From Paenibacillus humicus NBRC 102415 (lineage in GTDB: Bacteria > Bacillota > Bacilli > Paenibacillales > Paenibacillaceae), in contig NZ_BIMD01000002.1 in assembly GCF_004000905.1 (NCBI RefSeq), forward strand, positions 62,001-126,000: a stretch of DNA of 64,000 nt, written 5' to 3'. Positions 1 to 10,535 of the stretch are shown one piece after another. Below the pieces are notes generated by a model that searched no databases, had not been told where the DNA came from, and saw nothing but the letters and a program-made list of their open reading frames with translations. Every line of letters starts with the position of its first letter. Positions within the stretch are counted from its first letter, which is position 1. The position numbers and the translations under genes are program-made.

Positions 1-251
1 TCCATGTCGTCACCTTCACGAGCTCTTCGACCGTGACGAATCTGCTCGAAGTGCTCAGGCGCTTCGGGGAGTCCGATCCGGTCGGCTTGCTCCGCGGCTG
101 CGAAATTGCCTGCATCGGTCCCGTTACGGCCCGTACGGCGGAGGAAGCGGGGCTTGCGCCTACGATCATTCCCGAGGAGGCGACGATCGCGTCGCTGGCC
201 GAGGCGATCGCAAGGCGGATGGCCGAGCTTCGGGACCCTGTGCAAGGCTGA
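1..251 (+). CDS. hemD: Uroporphyrinogen-III synthase, C-terminal part (5' end outside window)
   Basis: The frame is open from base 3 and ends at 251. The visible ~82 residues start with VVTFTSSSTV and contain IGPVTARTAEEAGL and EEATIASLAEAI, which are typical of the C-terminal half of HemD. HemD cyclises hydroxymethylbilane to uroporphyrinogen III in the cytoplasm. Position directly before hemB and hemL matches the hemAXCDBL operon of Bacillales. The start is off the window. A 200-bp spacer with a short direct repeat separates it from hemB, longer than usual for this operon. Confidence 0.88.
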   Translation, partial: HVVTFTSSSTVTNLLEVLRRFGESDPVGLLRGCEIACIGPVTARTAEEAGLAPTIIPEEATIASLAEAIARRMAELRDPVQG

Positions 252-280
252 CAGGCAGCGGGCGGCTTTTCGGCATGGCT

Positions 281-338
281 CGCAGGGCCGGCAACAGCCG
301 GGCTTTCGGGACGCCACGCAGGGCCGGCAACAGCCGGC
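281..338. repeat. Two-copy direct repeat in the hemD-hemB spacer
   Basis: The 21-bp unit CGCAGGGCCGGCAAC followed by AGCCGG occurs at 281-301 and again at 317-337, a 36-bp period. Each copy contains the self-complementary core GCCGGC. It lies between the hemD stop and the hemB ribosome binding site. No function is evident; it could be part of a small repeat family of the host. Confidence 0.7.
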
Positions 339-455
339 TGCTCCCGGCTGGCTCTCAAGCGATCCGGCAGTTTTATCGGCATCGACAAGTCAGATCAGGG
401 AGGGCGCCGAGTGCTCCTTCCCCTGTTTTGCATACGAACACAAGGAGGAATTCAC

Positions 456-1457
456 ATGAGTTACCCGATCGTCCGGCATCGCCGGCTTCGCCGCACGGCG
501 GCGATGCGCTCCATGGTCCGCGAAACGATTTTGACGGCCAGCGATTTCATTTACCCGATCTACGTCATCCACGGAACCGGCATCAAGCAGGAGATTTCCT
601 CCATGCCGGGCGTTTTCCGCTTCTCGCTCGACCTGCTGCAGCAGGAAATCCGCGAGATCGTATCGCTCGGCATTCCTTCCATCATGCTGTTCGGGCTTCC
701 GGACCACAAGGATCCGGTCGGATCTTCCGCCTACGACGCCAACGGCATTGTGCAGCAGGCGACAAGGCTGATCAAGGAATGGGCTCCGGGCCTGATCGTC
801 ATGGCGGATACTTGCCTGTGCCAATTCACGGACCACGGACACTGCGGCATCGTGCACCAGAACGAGCGGACCGGAGAAGCCGAGGTCGACAACGATCCTT
901 CGCTGGAGCTGCTCGTGCGCACGGCGGTATCCCAGGCGGAGGCGGGGGCGGACGTCATCGCTCCTTCCAACATGATGGACGGCTTCGTCGGCGCGATCCG
1001 CGCAGGTCTGGATGAGGCCGGCTACAGCGACATCCCGATTCTGTCCTACTCGGTCAAATACGCCTCCGCTTATTACGGACCGTTCCGCGAGGCGGCCAAT
1101 TCCGCTCCGCAGTACGGAGACCGCAAGTCGTATCAGATGGATCCGGCCAACTTCCGCGAAGCTCTCCGCGAAGCTGACAGCGACGTCGCGGAAGGCGCGG
1201 ACATGCTCATGGTCAAGCCGGCGCTCGCTTATCTCGACGTCGTGCGCGCGCTCAGGGAGAACTTCGACCTTCCGCTCGTCGCCTACAACGTCAGCGGCGA
1301 GTATGCGATGGTGAAGGCGGCCGCGGCGAACGGCTGGGTCGACGAGCGCAAGATCGTGCTGGAGACGCTGCTCGGCATGAAGCGGGCCGGAGCGGACATG
1401 ATCATTACCTATCACGCCAAGGACGCAGCCCTCTGGCTGCAGGAGGTGCAGAACTGA
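456..1457 (+). CDS. hemB: Delta-aminolevulinic acid dehydratase (porphobilinogen synthase)
   Basis: Condenses two 5-aminolevulinate molecules to porphobilinogen in haem synthesis. The 333-residue product has the normal length. The metal-binding segment [15 protein letters not shown] (about residues 117-131) has the cysteines of the zinc-type enzyme, and both active-site lysine segments are present: [12 protein letters not shown] (about 200) and [12 protein letters not shown] (about 254). The start is the ATG at 456 because a strong AAGGAGGA site lies 6 bases upstream; an upstream in-frame extension has no such site. Its stop overlaps the hemL start (TGATG), so the two genes are translationally coupled. 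Confidence 0.97.
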   Translation: MSYPIVRHRRLRRTAAMRSMVRETILTASDFIYPIYVIHGTGIKQEISSMPGVFRFSLDLLQQEIREIVSLGIPSIMLFGLPDHKDPVGSSAYDANGIVQQATRLIKEWAPGLIVMADTCLCQFTDHGHCGIVHQNERTGEAEVDNDPSLELLVRTAVSQAEAGADVIAPSNMMDGFVGAIRAGLDEAGYSDIPILSYSVKYASAYYGPFREAANSAPQYGDRKSYQMDPANFREALREADSDVAEGADMLMVKPALAYLDVVRALRENFDLPLVAYNVSGEYAMVKAAAANGWVDERKIVLETLLGMKRAGADMIITYHAKDAALWLQEVQN

Positions 1458-2761
1458 TGGCGGACAACGTTCACGGCAGAAAAGCGGATGACAAGTCGAG
1501 CGCGGCCTTCGAGGAAGCGAAGCGCTATATTCCTGGCGGCGTCAACAGTCCGGTGCGCGCCTTCAAATCGGTCGGCCTCACGCCGGCTTACATGGAGCGC
1601 GGCGAAGGGGCGGTGGTGTACGATATCGACGGCAACTCCTATATCGACTACGTCGGCTCCTGGGGCCCGCTCATCATGGGCCACGCCCATCCCGCAGTCA
1701 TCGAGGCGGTCAAATCCGCCGCTGAGCGCGGCACGAGCTTCGGCGCCCCGACGCTGATCGAAACGGAGATGGCGAAGCTTGTCTGCGAGCGCGTGCCGTC
1801 CTGCGACATCGTGCGCATGGTCAACTCCGGCACGGAAGCGACGATGAGCGCCCTGCGCCTTGCGCGCGGGTATACCGGAAGGAGCAAAATCCTCAAATTC
1901 GAAGGCTCCTATCACGGCCATGCCGACAGCCTGCTCATCAAAGCCGGCTCAGGCGTCGCCACGCTCGGCCTTCCCGACAGCCCGGGCGTACCCGAGACGG
2001 TGGCGTCCCAGACGATTACCGTTCCGTACAACGACCTGGAATCGGTCAAGCTGGCGTTCGAGAAGTTCGGCGAGGAGATCGCCTGCATCATCGTGGAGCC
2101 GGTAGCCGGCAACATGGGCGTCGTTCCGCCTTTGCCCGGGTTCCTGCAAGGGCTGCGCGACGTCACGACGAAATACGGAAGCCTGCTCATTTTCGACGAG
2201 GTCATGACCGGCTTCCGCGTCCACTACAACTGCGCCCAAGGGCTGTTCGGCATCACCCCCGACTTGACCTGCCTCGGCAAAGTGATCGGCGGCGGCCTTC
2301 CCGTCGGCGCCTACGGCGGACGCCGCGACATCATGGAGCGCATGGCTCCGGCCGGTCCGATCTACCAGGCGGGCACGCTGTCCGGCAATCCGCTTGCCAT
2401 GGCGGCCGGTTACACGACCCTCAGCCTGCTGACGCCGGAAATCTATCAGCAGCTCGAGAAGATGTCGGTGCGGCTGCAGGCTGGCTTCGAGGACAATGCG
2501 CGCGAAACCGGCGTGCCGGTGACGATCAACCGCGTCGGGTCCATGGTCTGTCCGTTCTTCAACGAGAGCCACGTCATCAATTTCGAGACGGCGCAGCAGA
2601 GCGATCTGGGTCGTTTCCGCACCTACTTCGCGAATCTGCTTGAGCTCGGCGTAAGCGTCGCTCCTTCGCAGTTCGAAGGCATGTTCGTCTCGGCAGCCCA
2701 TACGGCGGAGCTGATCGACGAGACGATCGCCGCGAACCGGGAAGCTCTCCGGCGCCTGTAG
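1457..2761 (+). CDS. hemL: Glutamate-1-semialdehyde 2,1-aminomutase
   Basis: PLP enzyme converting glutamate-1-semialdehyde to 5-aminolevulinate in the C5 haem pathway. At 434 residues it has the usual length. The N-terminal part has [16 protein letters not shown], and the PLP lysine is in [16 protein letters not shown] (about residue 275). [15 protein letters not shown] and FDEVMTGFR are further class III aminotransferase landmarks. It follows hemB with a one-base overlap and a coupled start, as in the hem operon of Bacillales. Confidence 0.97.
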   Translation: MADNVHGRKADDKSSAAFEEAKRYIPGGVNSPVRAFKSVGLTPAYMERGEGAVVYDIDGNSYIDYVGSWGPLIMGHAHPAVIEAVKSAAERGTSFGAPTLIETEMAKLVCERVPSCDIVRMVNSGTEATMSALRLARGYTGRSKILKFEGSYHGHADSLLIKAGSGVATLGLPDSPGVPETVASQTITVPYNDLESVKLAFEKFGEEIACIIVEPVAGNMGVVPPLPGFLQGLRDVTTKYGSLLIFDEVMTGFRVHYNCAQGLFGITPDLTCLGKVIGGGLPVGAYGGRRDIMERMAPAGPIYQAGTLSGNPLAMAAGYTTLSLLTPEIYQQLEKMSVRLQAGFEDNARETGVPVTINRVGSMVCPFFNESHVINFETAQQSDLGRFRTYFANLLELGVSVAPSQFEGMFVSAAHTAELIDETIAANREALRRL

Positions 2762-2774
2762 TGAGGATTCCGGC

Positions 2775-3803
2775 ATGGAGCTGATGATGGAATCCGCTTA
2801 TCGCCGCGGAGAGTGGCTGCATGTGCCGGTCTCCCCGGACGGAGATGCCGGAGAGCTGAGAGCCGGAAGCCATGCGCACGAGACGCGCCTGCAGCTTCTG
2901 GCTCTTGGCCTTTGGCCGGCCAAATGGATCAATTCCCTCTTCTCCACCGGAGGCATCGGCTGGACGCCGGACGGCGAGCTGCGCCTGCGGGCGTTTCCCG
3001 CCGCAGAGGCGGCCGACCCGCTGCAGCGGCGTGCCGCGGCCGTCCTTGCGGCGTCCGGCGGCGCATATGCGCCGGACTGGCCGGAAGTGCTGCATGAGGA
3101 CGATTGGTGCCTCGTCCTGAACAAGCCGGCCGGCATGCCGGTCCACGGCAGCGGCGAAGCGCCGCGTCCAGCGGGAAGCAGGGCTTCCCGTTCCAACGCA
3201 GCGGGCAAGGCGCCTGCCTGCCCGGCGACGCTGGACGAAGCGGCCGCATGCCGCTGCCTGGCGGCTGGAGACCCGCTTCCGGCAAGGCATATCCACCGCA
3301 TCGACGACGATACGAGCGGTCCGGTGCTGTATGCGAAAAACGATCTCGCCCAGCAGGTGCTCGATGCGGCGATGCGGGAGAAGGCGATCGGCCGCCAGTA
3401 TTGGGCTGCCGTACACGGGGCTCCGAATCCGCCTGAGGGCAAGATCGACCAGCCGATCGGCAAGGACCGGCATCATCCGTCGCGGAGAAGAGTATCGCCG
3501 GGCGGAGACCGAGCGGTCACGTTTTACACAGTTCTGGAAGCATGGCGCTCGGCAGCTCTCGTTCAGCTTGCGCTCGAAACCGGAAGGACGCATCAGATCC
3601 GGGTTCATATGAGCCATATCGGCCATCCGCTGCTTGGAGACGGCCTGTACGGCGGGGCGTCGCCGCTGCTCGGCCGTCAAGCCCTTCACGGAAGGCGGCT
3701 TCGGTTCCGGCATCCATGGACGGGCTCCGATATGGAGATCGAGGCCGCTCTTCCCGCCGATATGGAGCGTCTGCTGGCACGGCTCCGCGCCGGGAAGCCG
3801 TAA
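2775..3803 (+). CDS. RluA-family pseudouridine synthase
   Basis: The catalytic motif HRIDDDTSGPVLYAKN lies near residues 174-189, the RluA-type HRxDxxTSG with the catalytic aspartate, followed by ETGRTHQIRVHMSHIGHPLLGD near the C-terminus. These are diagnostic of RluA/RluC/RluD enzymes, which isomerise uridine to pseudouridine in rRNA or tRNA. The 342-residue protein has a poorly conserved N-terminal ~95 residues without a clear S4 domain. It starts 14 bases after hemL behind a GAGG site, so it is probably cotranscribed with the hem genes. The RNA target cannot be told from sequence. Confidence 0.9.
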   Translation: MELMMESAYRRGEWLHVPVSPDGDAGELRAGSHAHETRLQLLALGLWPAKWINSLFSTGGIGWTPDGELRLRAFPAAEAADPLQRRAAAVLAASGGAYAPDWPEVLHEDDWCLVLNKPAGMPVHGSGEAPRPAGSRASRSNAAGKAPACPATLDEAAACRCLAAGDPLPARHIHRIDDDTSGPVLYAKNDLAQQVLDAAMREKAIGRQYWAAVHGAPNPPEGKIDQPIGKDRHHPSRRRVSPGGDRAVTFYTVLEAWRSAALVQLALETGRTHQIRVHMSHIGHPLLGDGLYGGASPLLGRQALHGRRLRFRHPWTGSDMEIEAALPADMERLLARLRAGKP

Positions 3804-4298
3804 GGGAAAGGGCGGGCTTTCTATGTGAGAATTTCCCCTGCCCTAAGTCCCGTCCCGGGTGGCAACGTCTCGTCGGCAGGCTTGAGGCCGCCCTCGGTTT
3901 ATGAACCGCTTTGCATCGTTTTGAGCGATGCAGGGCGGTTCTTTTTTCTGGCTCGCCAGCATACGGAAGGAACGAATAAAGCCGGCTTCGCTTCCATCGC
4001 GGAATCAAGCGATACAGGATTGGATTTTATTCTTCGCCGGCCATGAAGCAGAGGAAGCGTGTTTTTTCACCTGGGAGAAACAGGTCTCGATGTCGCGCCT
4101 TTTCCGGCCCTTTAGGACGGTTTTCCCGGCTCATGTACGCCGAAGCCGGCCTTGCCGGAGGCAGCCGTCAAGCAAGAACAGCCTGCTTCCGTCGGCGAGT
4201 CCCTCCCCCAAGTAGTCATGCTATGCGATTCCCTGCCATATAGATGGTATGGAGCAAGGCATATGCCCAAGCAATAGCTAGGGAAGGGAGGCTTAAGC
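3804..4298. other. Non-coding spacer between the hem operon and spoVID
   Basis: About 495 bases with one strong terminator (separate entry) and no convincing reading frame. The last 60 bases should hold the spoVID promoter. CATATAGA and CATATG elements occur there, but I could not place a sigma-E -35/-10 pair with confidence. GGGAGG just before the GTG at 4299 is the spoVID ribosome binding site. Confidence 0.6.
3903..3947 (+). terminator. Intrinsic terminator ending the hem operon
   Basis: GAACCGC and TTGCATCG form a long stem with CGATGCA and GCGGTTC around the loop TTTTGAG, followed by six T residues. It ends the hemD-hemB-hemL-pseudouridine synthase transcript. Confidence 0.92.
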
Positions 4299-5750
4299 GT
4301 GAGCGAACTAACACAAGGACTGCGGTTCGACGTGTATGAACGCGTCCATCTGCCCGAGGAAGTTCCCGCTATCGACGAGCTGGAGGAAATCGAACTCGTT
4401 CCCCGCATCCAAGTCGTTCAGCAGGGAGAACAAGCCATACTGCGAGGCCAGCTGCTGCTGAGCGGAGTGTACCGCACGACGGACCGTTCGGCGTCGGCGC
4501 AGTCGATGGAGCATCGGATTCCGGTGGAGATTACGCTTCCGATGAACCGCATCGAGAGGCTGGACGACATCTCCGTGGAGATCGACAACTTCGACGTCGA
4601 CCTCCTGTCGGCGCGTACGCTGAACATTACCGGCGTGCTGTCGTTGTCCGGCATCCGGGTGGAGTCCTCCTCCGAGGAGGAGGGGGAGTGGAAGGAAGAG
4701 CCTTATACGGTGGTGCATCGCCAGGAAGCGCACCCGACGGGCGACATTTCTCCGGTCCGATATCTGGAGCTGGATGAAGAAGAAGACGAGCCGCAGGGAG
4801 AAGCGAGGGGAGAAAGGGATTTCGATCAGGCGACTCCTTATCGGGACGCAGAGGCAATTGCCGGCCAGAGCTACGATCCGGTCGAGGAGGCGCAGAACGA
4901 GCCGTACGCCTATGCGGCCGGCTGGACGCAGCTCGGCTCGGCCAGCGGGGCTCGCGAGGAGGAAGTGGACTCCTCCTTCCAGCAGGAGGAGGGTTCCTCC
5001 AGGCAGGATGCCGAGACGGAAAACGAAGCTCTCGCGGCCAGCGGAGGAAGCTCCAGCCCGTTCCGCGCGCCGATTCCGCCTGCTTCGGACATTCCCCTGG
5101 TCCAGAGCGAAGAGCGGCAATCGGCCTTCTCGGCGCTCCGGAACATAGCGGAGGAGATCAATCCGGCAGAGCCGGAAGCAGCGGCGGATGTCCCGCAGGA
5201 GGAAGATCCGGCCGCCGTCCTGTACGGCCGCCCGGCTGCCGAACTGCCGCCGGTCGAAGAGGCGGCGGCCGATTCAGAGCCTCAGCGCGCCGAGACGGAA
5301 GACGCCGGGGAAGGGGAATCAGCATCCGCCTTCGCCGCGGAGCCGTTCGAGAATCATGAGCCGCTGCAGGAGCAGGAGAAGCAGGAGCTGCGCATCGCGT
5401 TCGGCAGCAAGCGATCGGCTTCGCCCGAGGAAGCCGGGCAGGAGCTTGCTTCTTCGCTGATCGGCTCCAGCAGGAGGGAGCGGGAGCAGCGGCAGGCCGC
5501 CGAGCGCAGCCGGCAATCCCAGGAATCCCAGCCGGCAGCGCCAGCGGAAGAGGTGGAGTGGCAGTCGCTTTTCCTCGGCCGGGTCAGCGAAGAGAAGCCG
5601 TTCCGCAAAGTGCGGATCTGCATCGTGCAGCGGGAAGAGACGCTGGATCTGATCGCCGACCGCTATCATCTTCAAGCCCGCGAGCTTGCTCTCTACAACC
5701 GCCTTGCCGATCAGGGCGTCGCAGAGGGCCAGGTTCTCTACATCCCTTGA
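4299..5750 (+). CDS. spoVID: Stage VI sporulation protein D (spore coat morphogenetic protein)
   Basis: Encases the forespore with coat layers in Bacillales; made in the mother cell. N-terminal ~130 residues (GLRFDVYERVHLP, VPRIQVVQQGEQAILRG) match the SpoVID N-terminal domain. The middle (about 130-430) is acidic, Glu/Ala/Ser-rich and low complexity. The C-terminus (about 437-483) is a LysM domain (CIVQREETLDLIADRYHLQ to VLYIP). GTG start with a GGGAGG site 9 bases upstream. Position after hemL is the conserved one. Length (483) is somewhat shorter than B. subtilis SpoVID, mostly in the variable middle. Family knowledge predicts sigma-E control. Confidence 0.92.
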   Translation: MSELTQGLRFDVYERVHLPEEVPAIDELEEIELVPRIQVVQQGEQAILRGQLLLSGVYRTTDRSASAQSMEHRIPVEITLPMNRIERLDDISVEIDNFDVDLLSARTLNITGVLSLSGIRVESSSEEEGEWKEEPYTVVHRQEAHPTGDISPVRYLELDEEEDEPQGEARGERDFDQATPYRDAEAIAGQSYDPVEEAQNEPYAYAAGWTQLGSASGAREEEVDSSFQQEEGSSRQDAETENEALAASGGSSSPFRAPIPPASDIPLVQSEERQSAFSALRNIAEEINPAEPEAAADVPQEEDPAAVLYGRPAAELPPVEEAAADSEPQRAETEDAGEGESASAFAAEPFENHEPLQEQEKQELRIAFGSKRSASPEEAGQELASSLIGSSRREREQRQAAERSRQSQESQPAAPAEEVEWQSLFLGRVSEEKPFRKVRICIVQREETLDLIADRYHLQARELALYNRLADQGVAEGQVLYIP

Positions 5751-5798
5751 GCGGGAGCGTCCCGAATCTATCCCGGCTCCGTCCATGGCTTACCATAC

Positions 5799-5838
5799 CG
5801 CGCCTTTCCCCGCTTTGCGGGGGATGGCGCCTTTTTTG
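5799..5838 (+). terminator. Terminator after spoVID
   Basis: CGCCTTTCCCCGC pairs with GCGGGGGATGGCG around a TTT loop and is followed by CCTTTTTT. It separates spoVID from the valS transcription unit. Confidence 0.9.
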
Positions 5839-5915
5839 GCTTCGGCTGCCGTTTCCAGCCCGATCCCGGCATGGGTCCGATATGGCTGCCCGGGCAAGGC
5901 TGCCGCCTAATCAAG

Positions 5916-5944
5916 TTGACTCCAGCCTTCAAGAACGCTAAAAT
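5916..5944 (+). promoter_or_regulatory. Sigma-A-type promoter for the T-box/valS transcript
   Basis: TTGACT (5916-5921), a 17-bp spacer and TAAAAT (5939-5944) give a near-consensus vegetative promoter about 30 bases before the T-box leader begins. Confidence 0.75.
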
Positions 5945-5949
5945 GAAGC

Positions 5950-6237
5950 TACCTATTTTTCGAAGTTTGAATAGCCGACGTTGAAAGGGAAGAGCATTCG
6001 CCTCGCCTACAGAGAGCAGACCGCAAGCGCTGGAAGGTCTGCAGGCAAGGAGCGGATGCGGGTCGCCCCGGAGTTGCCCCGGTCATGCTGCGCGAGCAGC
6101 GGAAGCCGGAGCCGGCCGCAGCCGATATCCTGCGCCAAAGTGCCGCAAGGAAGCTTTCTTGCGGAACAAAGGTGGTACCGCGGAAGCCTGAAGTCTTTCG
6201 TCCTTTGCGAAGAGGATGAAAGGCTTTTTTTGTCGGA
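5950..6237 (+). promoter_or_regulatory. T-box riboswitch leader upstream of valS
   Basis: The antiterminator signature AAAGGTGGTACCGCGG is present at 6168-6183. A terminator stem follows (CTTTCGTCCT with AGGATGAAAG around 6193-6225, then seven T residues), so antiterminator and terminator are alternatives as in classical T-boxes. The upstream 5975-6160 can fold into stem I. Because the next gene is valS the specifier should be a valine codon, but I did not assign it with confidence. Uncharged tRNA-Val is expected to allow readthrough into valS and probably folC and murC. Confidence 0.9.
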
Positions 6238-6387
6238 AAAAACGGCGTTCGCCTTCCTGCGGAATCCGGGGCCCGGCATCGGGCCGGAGGCGGATGTACG
6301 CTGTCCTCCGCGCAGGCCGGCCAGCCGAGGCGTTGTCAAAAAGAAGGCCATAAAAAAACGACTTTCATTGATAAGGGTGAATCCAAA

Positions 6388-9054
6388 ATGTCAGAGACTC
6401 AGCAGCACACGACGGAAATGCCGACGACCTACGATCCGAAGGCGGCGGAGCAGAAAGGAACCGAGTTCTGGGAAAAGGGCGGTTTCTTCCAGGCCGGCCG
6501 CAAGCCTGAAGCGAAGCCTTACACGATCGTCATCCCGCCCCCCAACGTAACGGGAATGCTCCATATCGGGCATGCGCTCGATTTCACGCTGCAGGATATC
6601 ATGATCCGAACGAAGCGCATGCAGGGATACGACGCCCTGTGGCTGCCCGGAACGGACCATGCCGGCATCGCGACGCAGACCGTAGTGGAGAAGAAGCTTC
6701 GCGAGCAAGGCATGACGCGCCACGATCTGGGCCGCGAGAAATTCCTGGAGCAGGTATGGGAGTGGAAGGACACGTATGCGGGGACGATCCGCAGCCAGTG
6801 GAGCAAGATGGGCCTTTCCCTGGACTACTCCCGCGAGCGCTTCACGCTGGACGAGGGGCTTTCCAAAGCCGTTCGCGAGGTGTTCGTCCGCTTGTACGAG
6901 AAAGGGCTGATCTATCGCGGCGCCAAGATCATCAACTGGGATCCGGCAGCGCGCACGGCCCTGTCCGACATCGAGGTCGAGTACAAGGAAGTGAACGGAC
7001 ACCTGTACCACCTGAAATATCCGCTTGCGGACGGAACCGGCCACGTCACCGTCGCGACGACCCGTCCCGAGACGATGCTCGGCGACACGGCTGTAGCGGT
7101 GCATCCGAAGGATGAGCGCTACGCCGCTCTCGTCGGCAAAATGCTCGTGCTTCCTGTTACCGGACGCGAGATTCCGATCATCGCAGACGATTATGTCGAG
7201 AAGGACTTCGGCTCCGGAGCGGTCAAGATCACGCCTGCCCATGATCCGAACGACTTCGAGGTCGGCGAGCGCCACAGCCTGCCCAAGATCATCGTCATGG
7301 ACGAGAGCGGCGTCATGAACGCCGAGGCCGGACCTTACCAAGGCCTCGACCGCGCCGAAGCGCGCAAGAAGCTTGTCGCCGACCTTCAGGAGAGCGGCGT
7401 TCTCGTCCGCATCGAGGACCATGTGCATCAAGTCGGGCACAGCGAGCGCAGCGGCGCCGTCGTCGAGCCGTACTTGTCCACGCAGTGGTTCGTGGCGATG
7501 AAGCCGCTCGCCGAACGCGCGATCGAAGCCCAGAAGTCCGGCGAGGGCGTGAACTTCGTGCCGGACCGCTTCGAGAAGATCTACCTGAACTGGATCGAGA
7601 ACGTCCGCGACTGGTGCATTTCCCGCCAGCTGTGGTGGGGCCATCGCATTCCGGCCTGGTACTGCGACTCCTGCGGCAAGCTTCATGTCGCCCGCGAGGA
7701 TCTCGAAGCTTGCCCGGACTGCGGGCATGGAGAGCTGCGCCGCGACGAGGACGTTCTCGACACCTGGTTCAGCTCCGCCCTTTGGCCGTTCTCCACGCTC
7801 GGCTGGCCGGACGAGGACAGCGCCGATTTCAAGCGCCACTATCCGAACGACCTGCTTGTCACCGGCTACGACATCATCTACTTCTGGGTAGCCCGCATGA
7901 TCTTCACGGCGCTGGAATTCACGGACCGCATCCCGTTCAAGGACGTGCTCATGCACGGCCTGGTGCGCGACGCGGACGGCAAGAAGATGTCCAAGTCGCT
8001 CGGCAACGGAGTCGATCCGCTGGACATCATCGAGCAGTACGGTGCGGATGCGATGCGCTTCATGCTGTCCACCGGCAGCACGCCGGGGCAGGATTTGCGG
8101 TTCCGCCTGGAGAAGGTAGAGCAGGCGAGAAACTTCGCCAACAAGATCTGGAACGCTTCCCGCTTCGCCTTGATGAATCTGGAAGGTTTCAATTATGATG
8201 ATATCGATATAACTGTTCCGCTCGGCACGGCCGACCGCTGGATTCTGCATCGTCTGAACGAGACCTCGCGCGATGTGACCAGACTGATCGACGCCTACGA
8301 CTTCGGCGAAACAGGACGCCTGCTGTACAATTTCATCTGGGACGATCTGTGCGACTGGTACATCGAGGTTGCCAAGCTGAATCTGTACGGTCAGGATGCC
8401 GACGCCAAAAAGGCGACGCAATCCGTGCTCGCCTACGTGCTGGACCGGACGCAGCGCCTGATCCATCCGTTCATGCCGTTCATCAGCGAGGAAATCTGGC
8501 AGCATCTGCCGCATGAGGGCGAGTCCATCACGACGGCCGCCTGGCCGGTCTATGAAGCTGCGCTGGAAGCGCCGGAAGCCGTCCGCGAGATGGAGCTGCT
8601 CATGAGCACGATCCGCTCCGTGCGCAACATCCGCGCCGAAGTGAACGTGCCCATGAGCAAGAAGATCGAGCTGCAGATCAAGCCTTCCGGCAGCTTCGAA
8701 GCCGGCATCCTGAGCGGCAACGAAGAGCTTCTGCGCCGCTTCTGCGGCACTTCCTCCCTGGCGGTCGACACGGGACTGTCCGCTCCGGACAAGGCGATGG
8801 CCGCCATTGTGACGGGGGCGGAGCTGTACTTGCCGCTTGCGGGACTCATCGACATCGAACAGGAGATCGCGAGGCTGACGAAGGAAGCCGCCGTTCTCCG
8901 CTCCGAAGTGGAGCGCGTGGACAAAAAGCTTTCCAACGAAGGCTTCACGGCCAAAGCTCCGGCCAAAGTCATCGAGGAAGAAAAAGCCAAAAGGGCCGAT
9001 TACGAGTCCAAGCTGGAGAAGGTGCTGGCGCGGATCGAGGAGCTGCAGAGCTGA
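6388..9054 (+). CDS. valS: Valyl-tRNA synthetase
   Basis: Class I aminoacyl-tRNA synthetase charging tRNA-Val. 888 residues, normal for the bacterial enzyme. The HIGH motif is in [16 protein letters not shown] (about 51-66), KMSKS in [11 protein letters not shown] (about 532). [27 protein letters not shown] belongs to the editing domain, in shortened form GTxxTPAH-like context. Zinc-binding CDSCGKL and CPDCGHG flank the catalytic core. The C-terminal ~65 residues form the Val-specific coiled-coil arm ([20 protein letters not shown]). Preceded by a T-box leader and followed closely by folC. Confidence 0.98.
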   Translation: MSETQQHTTEMPTTYDPKAAEQKGTEFWEKGGFFQAGRKPEAKPYTIVIPPPNVTGMLHIGHALDFTLQDIMIRTKRMQGYDALWLPGTDHAGIATQTVVEKKLREQGMTRHDLGREKFLEQVWEWKDTYAGTIRSQWSKMGLSLDYSRERFTLDEGLSKAVREVFVRLYEKGLIYRGAKIINWDPAARTALSDIEVEYKEVNGHLYHLKYPLADGTGHVTVATTRPETMLGDTAVAVHPKDERYAALVGKMLVLPVTGREIPIIADDYVEKDFGSGAVKITPAHDPNDFEVGERHSLPKIIVMDESGVMNAEAGPYQGLDRAEARKKLVADLQESGVLVRIEDHVHQVGHSERSGAVVEPYLSTQWFVAMKPLAERAIEAQKSGEGVNFVPDRFEKIYLNWIENVRDWCISRQLWWGHRIPAWYCDSCGKLHVAREDLEACPDCGHGELRRDEDVLDTWFSSALWPFSTLGWPDEDSADFKRHYPNDLLVTGYDIIYFWVARMIFTALEFTDRIPFKDVLMHGLVRDADGKKMSKSLGNGVDPLDIIEQYGADAMRFMLSTGSTPGQDLRFRLEKVEQARNFANKIWNASRFALMNLEGFNYDDIDITVPLGTADRWILHRLNETSRDVTRLIDAYDFGETGRLLYNFIWDDLCDWYIEVAKLNLYGQDADAKKATQSVLAYVLDRTQRLIHPFMPFISEEIWQHLPHEGESITTAAWPVYEAALEAPEAVREMELLMSTIRSVRNIRAEVNVPMSKKIELQIKPSGSFEAGILSGNEELLRRFCGTSSLAVDTGLSAPDKAMAAIVTGAELYLPLAGLIDIEQEIARLTKEAAVLRSEVERVDKKLSNEGFTAKAPAKVIEEEKAKRADYESKLEKVLARIEELQS

Positions 9055-9150
9055 TCGAAGCTGCGTTTGTCCTTGGAGGACGGGGGGGCCGGCGAAGGGC
9101 GTTCGCGCCGTTCGCCGGCGCAAGTCAAACATAAAAGGAAGCGAAACGAT

Positions 9151-10530
9151 ATGGACAACCAGGAAACGCATCGACAGGCCGGAGGCCTGCTGAAATCGTA
9201 CGAGGAAGCGCGGGAATGGATCGAAGGCCTCATCGGCTTCGGCATCCGTCCGGGCCTGGATCGGATGAAGCTGATGATGGAGCGTCTCGGACATCCCGAG
9301 CGCCGGCTCCGCTTCATCCATGTGGCGGGAACGAACGGCAAAGGCTCCGTCTGCGCCTACCTGACCGAGGCGCTGACGCGCGGAGGCTATGACACGGGAA
9401 CGTTCACGTCGCCGTATATCACCAAGTTCACCAACCGCTTCCGCTATAACGGCCAAGATATCGAGGAGGAGACGCTGCTGCGGCTGGCCAACGAGCTGAA
9501 GCCTCTCGTGGACGAGATCGCGGCTACCGAGCACGGCTCCCCGACGATGTTCGAGGTATCCACGGCGCTGGCGATCCTGTACTTCGCCAAGGTGACCTAC
9601 CCGGATTACGTCGTCTGGGAAACCGGCCTCGGAGGCCGGCTGGACGTGACGAATATCGTGACGCCGGTCATCTCGGTCATCACGAACGTCGGGCATGACC
9701 ACATGGACGTGCTCGGCAGTTCCATAACGGAAATCGCGTCGGAGAAAGCCGGCATCATCAAGCCCGGGGTCCCGGTCGTAAGCACCGTCGAGGATCCGGA
9801 GGCGCTGGCGGTCATCCGCGCGGCGGCAAGCCGCAGCAAGAGCACGCTGTACCAGCTCGGCGAGCAGTTCTCCATTCAAGCGCTTGAGGTGTCGGAGGCC
9901 GAGCAGAGCTTCGCGTTCCAGGGCCTGTTCCGCTCTGTGAGTCCGCTGACGGTGACGCTTGGCGGCGCCCATCAGCGCACCAATGCCGCTGCCGCGGTCA
10001 TGGCGCTTGAGGTGCTGCGCCAATACTGCGCCTTGCTGGTCGACGACGAGCAGCTTCGCGCCGGCCTCAAGGAGGCCGCATGGCCGGGCCGCCTCGAGAT
10101 GGTGAGAAGCGAGCCGCGGCTGCTGCTTGACGGCGCGCATAATCCCGAAGGAGCGGAGTCGCTGGCGGCGGCGCTCAAGGACGTCTTCAAGTACCGCAAG
10201 CTCCATCTCATGATGGGAATGCTGGAGAACAAGAATCATCGGGATGTGCTGCGGCATATACTCCCTATAGTGGATACCTTTGTCATTACGGAGCCCGCCT
10301 TCCGCAAGGCGATGCCGGCCCCTGCTCTTGCCGAGCTGGCACGCTCGGAAGCGGCGGAGCTCGGGGTTTCGCCGGAAATCGTGGTCGAGCCCGATTGGAC
10401 CGCTGCGCTGCGGCGCCTGGAAGAGGCGGCGGGTCCGGAGGACCTGTCCGTCGTAACCGGCACTCTTTATTTAATCGCCGATGTCCGCACCCGGGTGCTT
10501 GGGCTACCGGATTCTGAAAAAGGTTGGTGA
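9151..10530 (+). CDS. folC: Bifunctional folylpolyglutamate synthase / dihydrofolate synthase
   Basis: Mur-ligase-family enzyme adding glutamate to folates. P-loop VAGTNGKGSVCAYL begins near residue 58; FTSPYITKFTNRF and GLGGRLDVTNI are FolC-type motifs; LLDGAHNPEGAESL marks the C-terminal domain. 459 residues from the ATG at 9151, chosen because AAAGGAAG lies upstream; a longer in-frame extension is Arg/Gly-rich and not family-like. The ~95-bp spacer from valS has no clear terminator, so it may share the T-box transcript. The stop lies just before the murC start. Confidence 0.95.
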   Translation: MDNQETHRQAGGLLKSYEEAREWIEGLIGFGIRPGLDRMKLMMERLGHPERRLRFIHVAGTNGKGSVCAYLTEALTRGGYDTGTFTSPYITKFTNRFRYNGQDIEEETLLRLANELKPLVDEIAATEHGSPTMFEVSTALAILYFAKVTYPDYVVWETGLGGRLDVTNIVTPVISVITNVGHDHMDVLGSSITEIASEKAGIIKPGVPVVSTVEDPEALAVIRAAASRSKSTLYQLGEQFSIQALEVSEAEQSFAFQGLFRSVSPLTVTLGGAHQRTNAAAAVMALEVLRQYCALLVDDEQLRAGLKEAAWPGRLEMVRSEPRLLLDGAHNPEGAESLAAALKDVFKYRKLHLMMGMLENKNHRDVLRHILPIVDTFVITEPAFRKAMPAPALAELARSEAAELGVSPEIVVEPDWTAALRRLEEAAGPEDLSVVTGTLYLIADVRTRVLGLPDSEKGW

Positions 10531-10535
10531 CCGTC

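Noticed and set aside
390-1415. Long open frame on the minus strand opposite hemB (and similar ones opposite hemL, murC and valS, e.g. 6391-10257)
   Set aside because: High-GC codon bias opens antisense frames; the + strand genes have full family motifs and ribosome binding sites, the antisense products are Arg/His-rich without family features.
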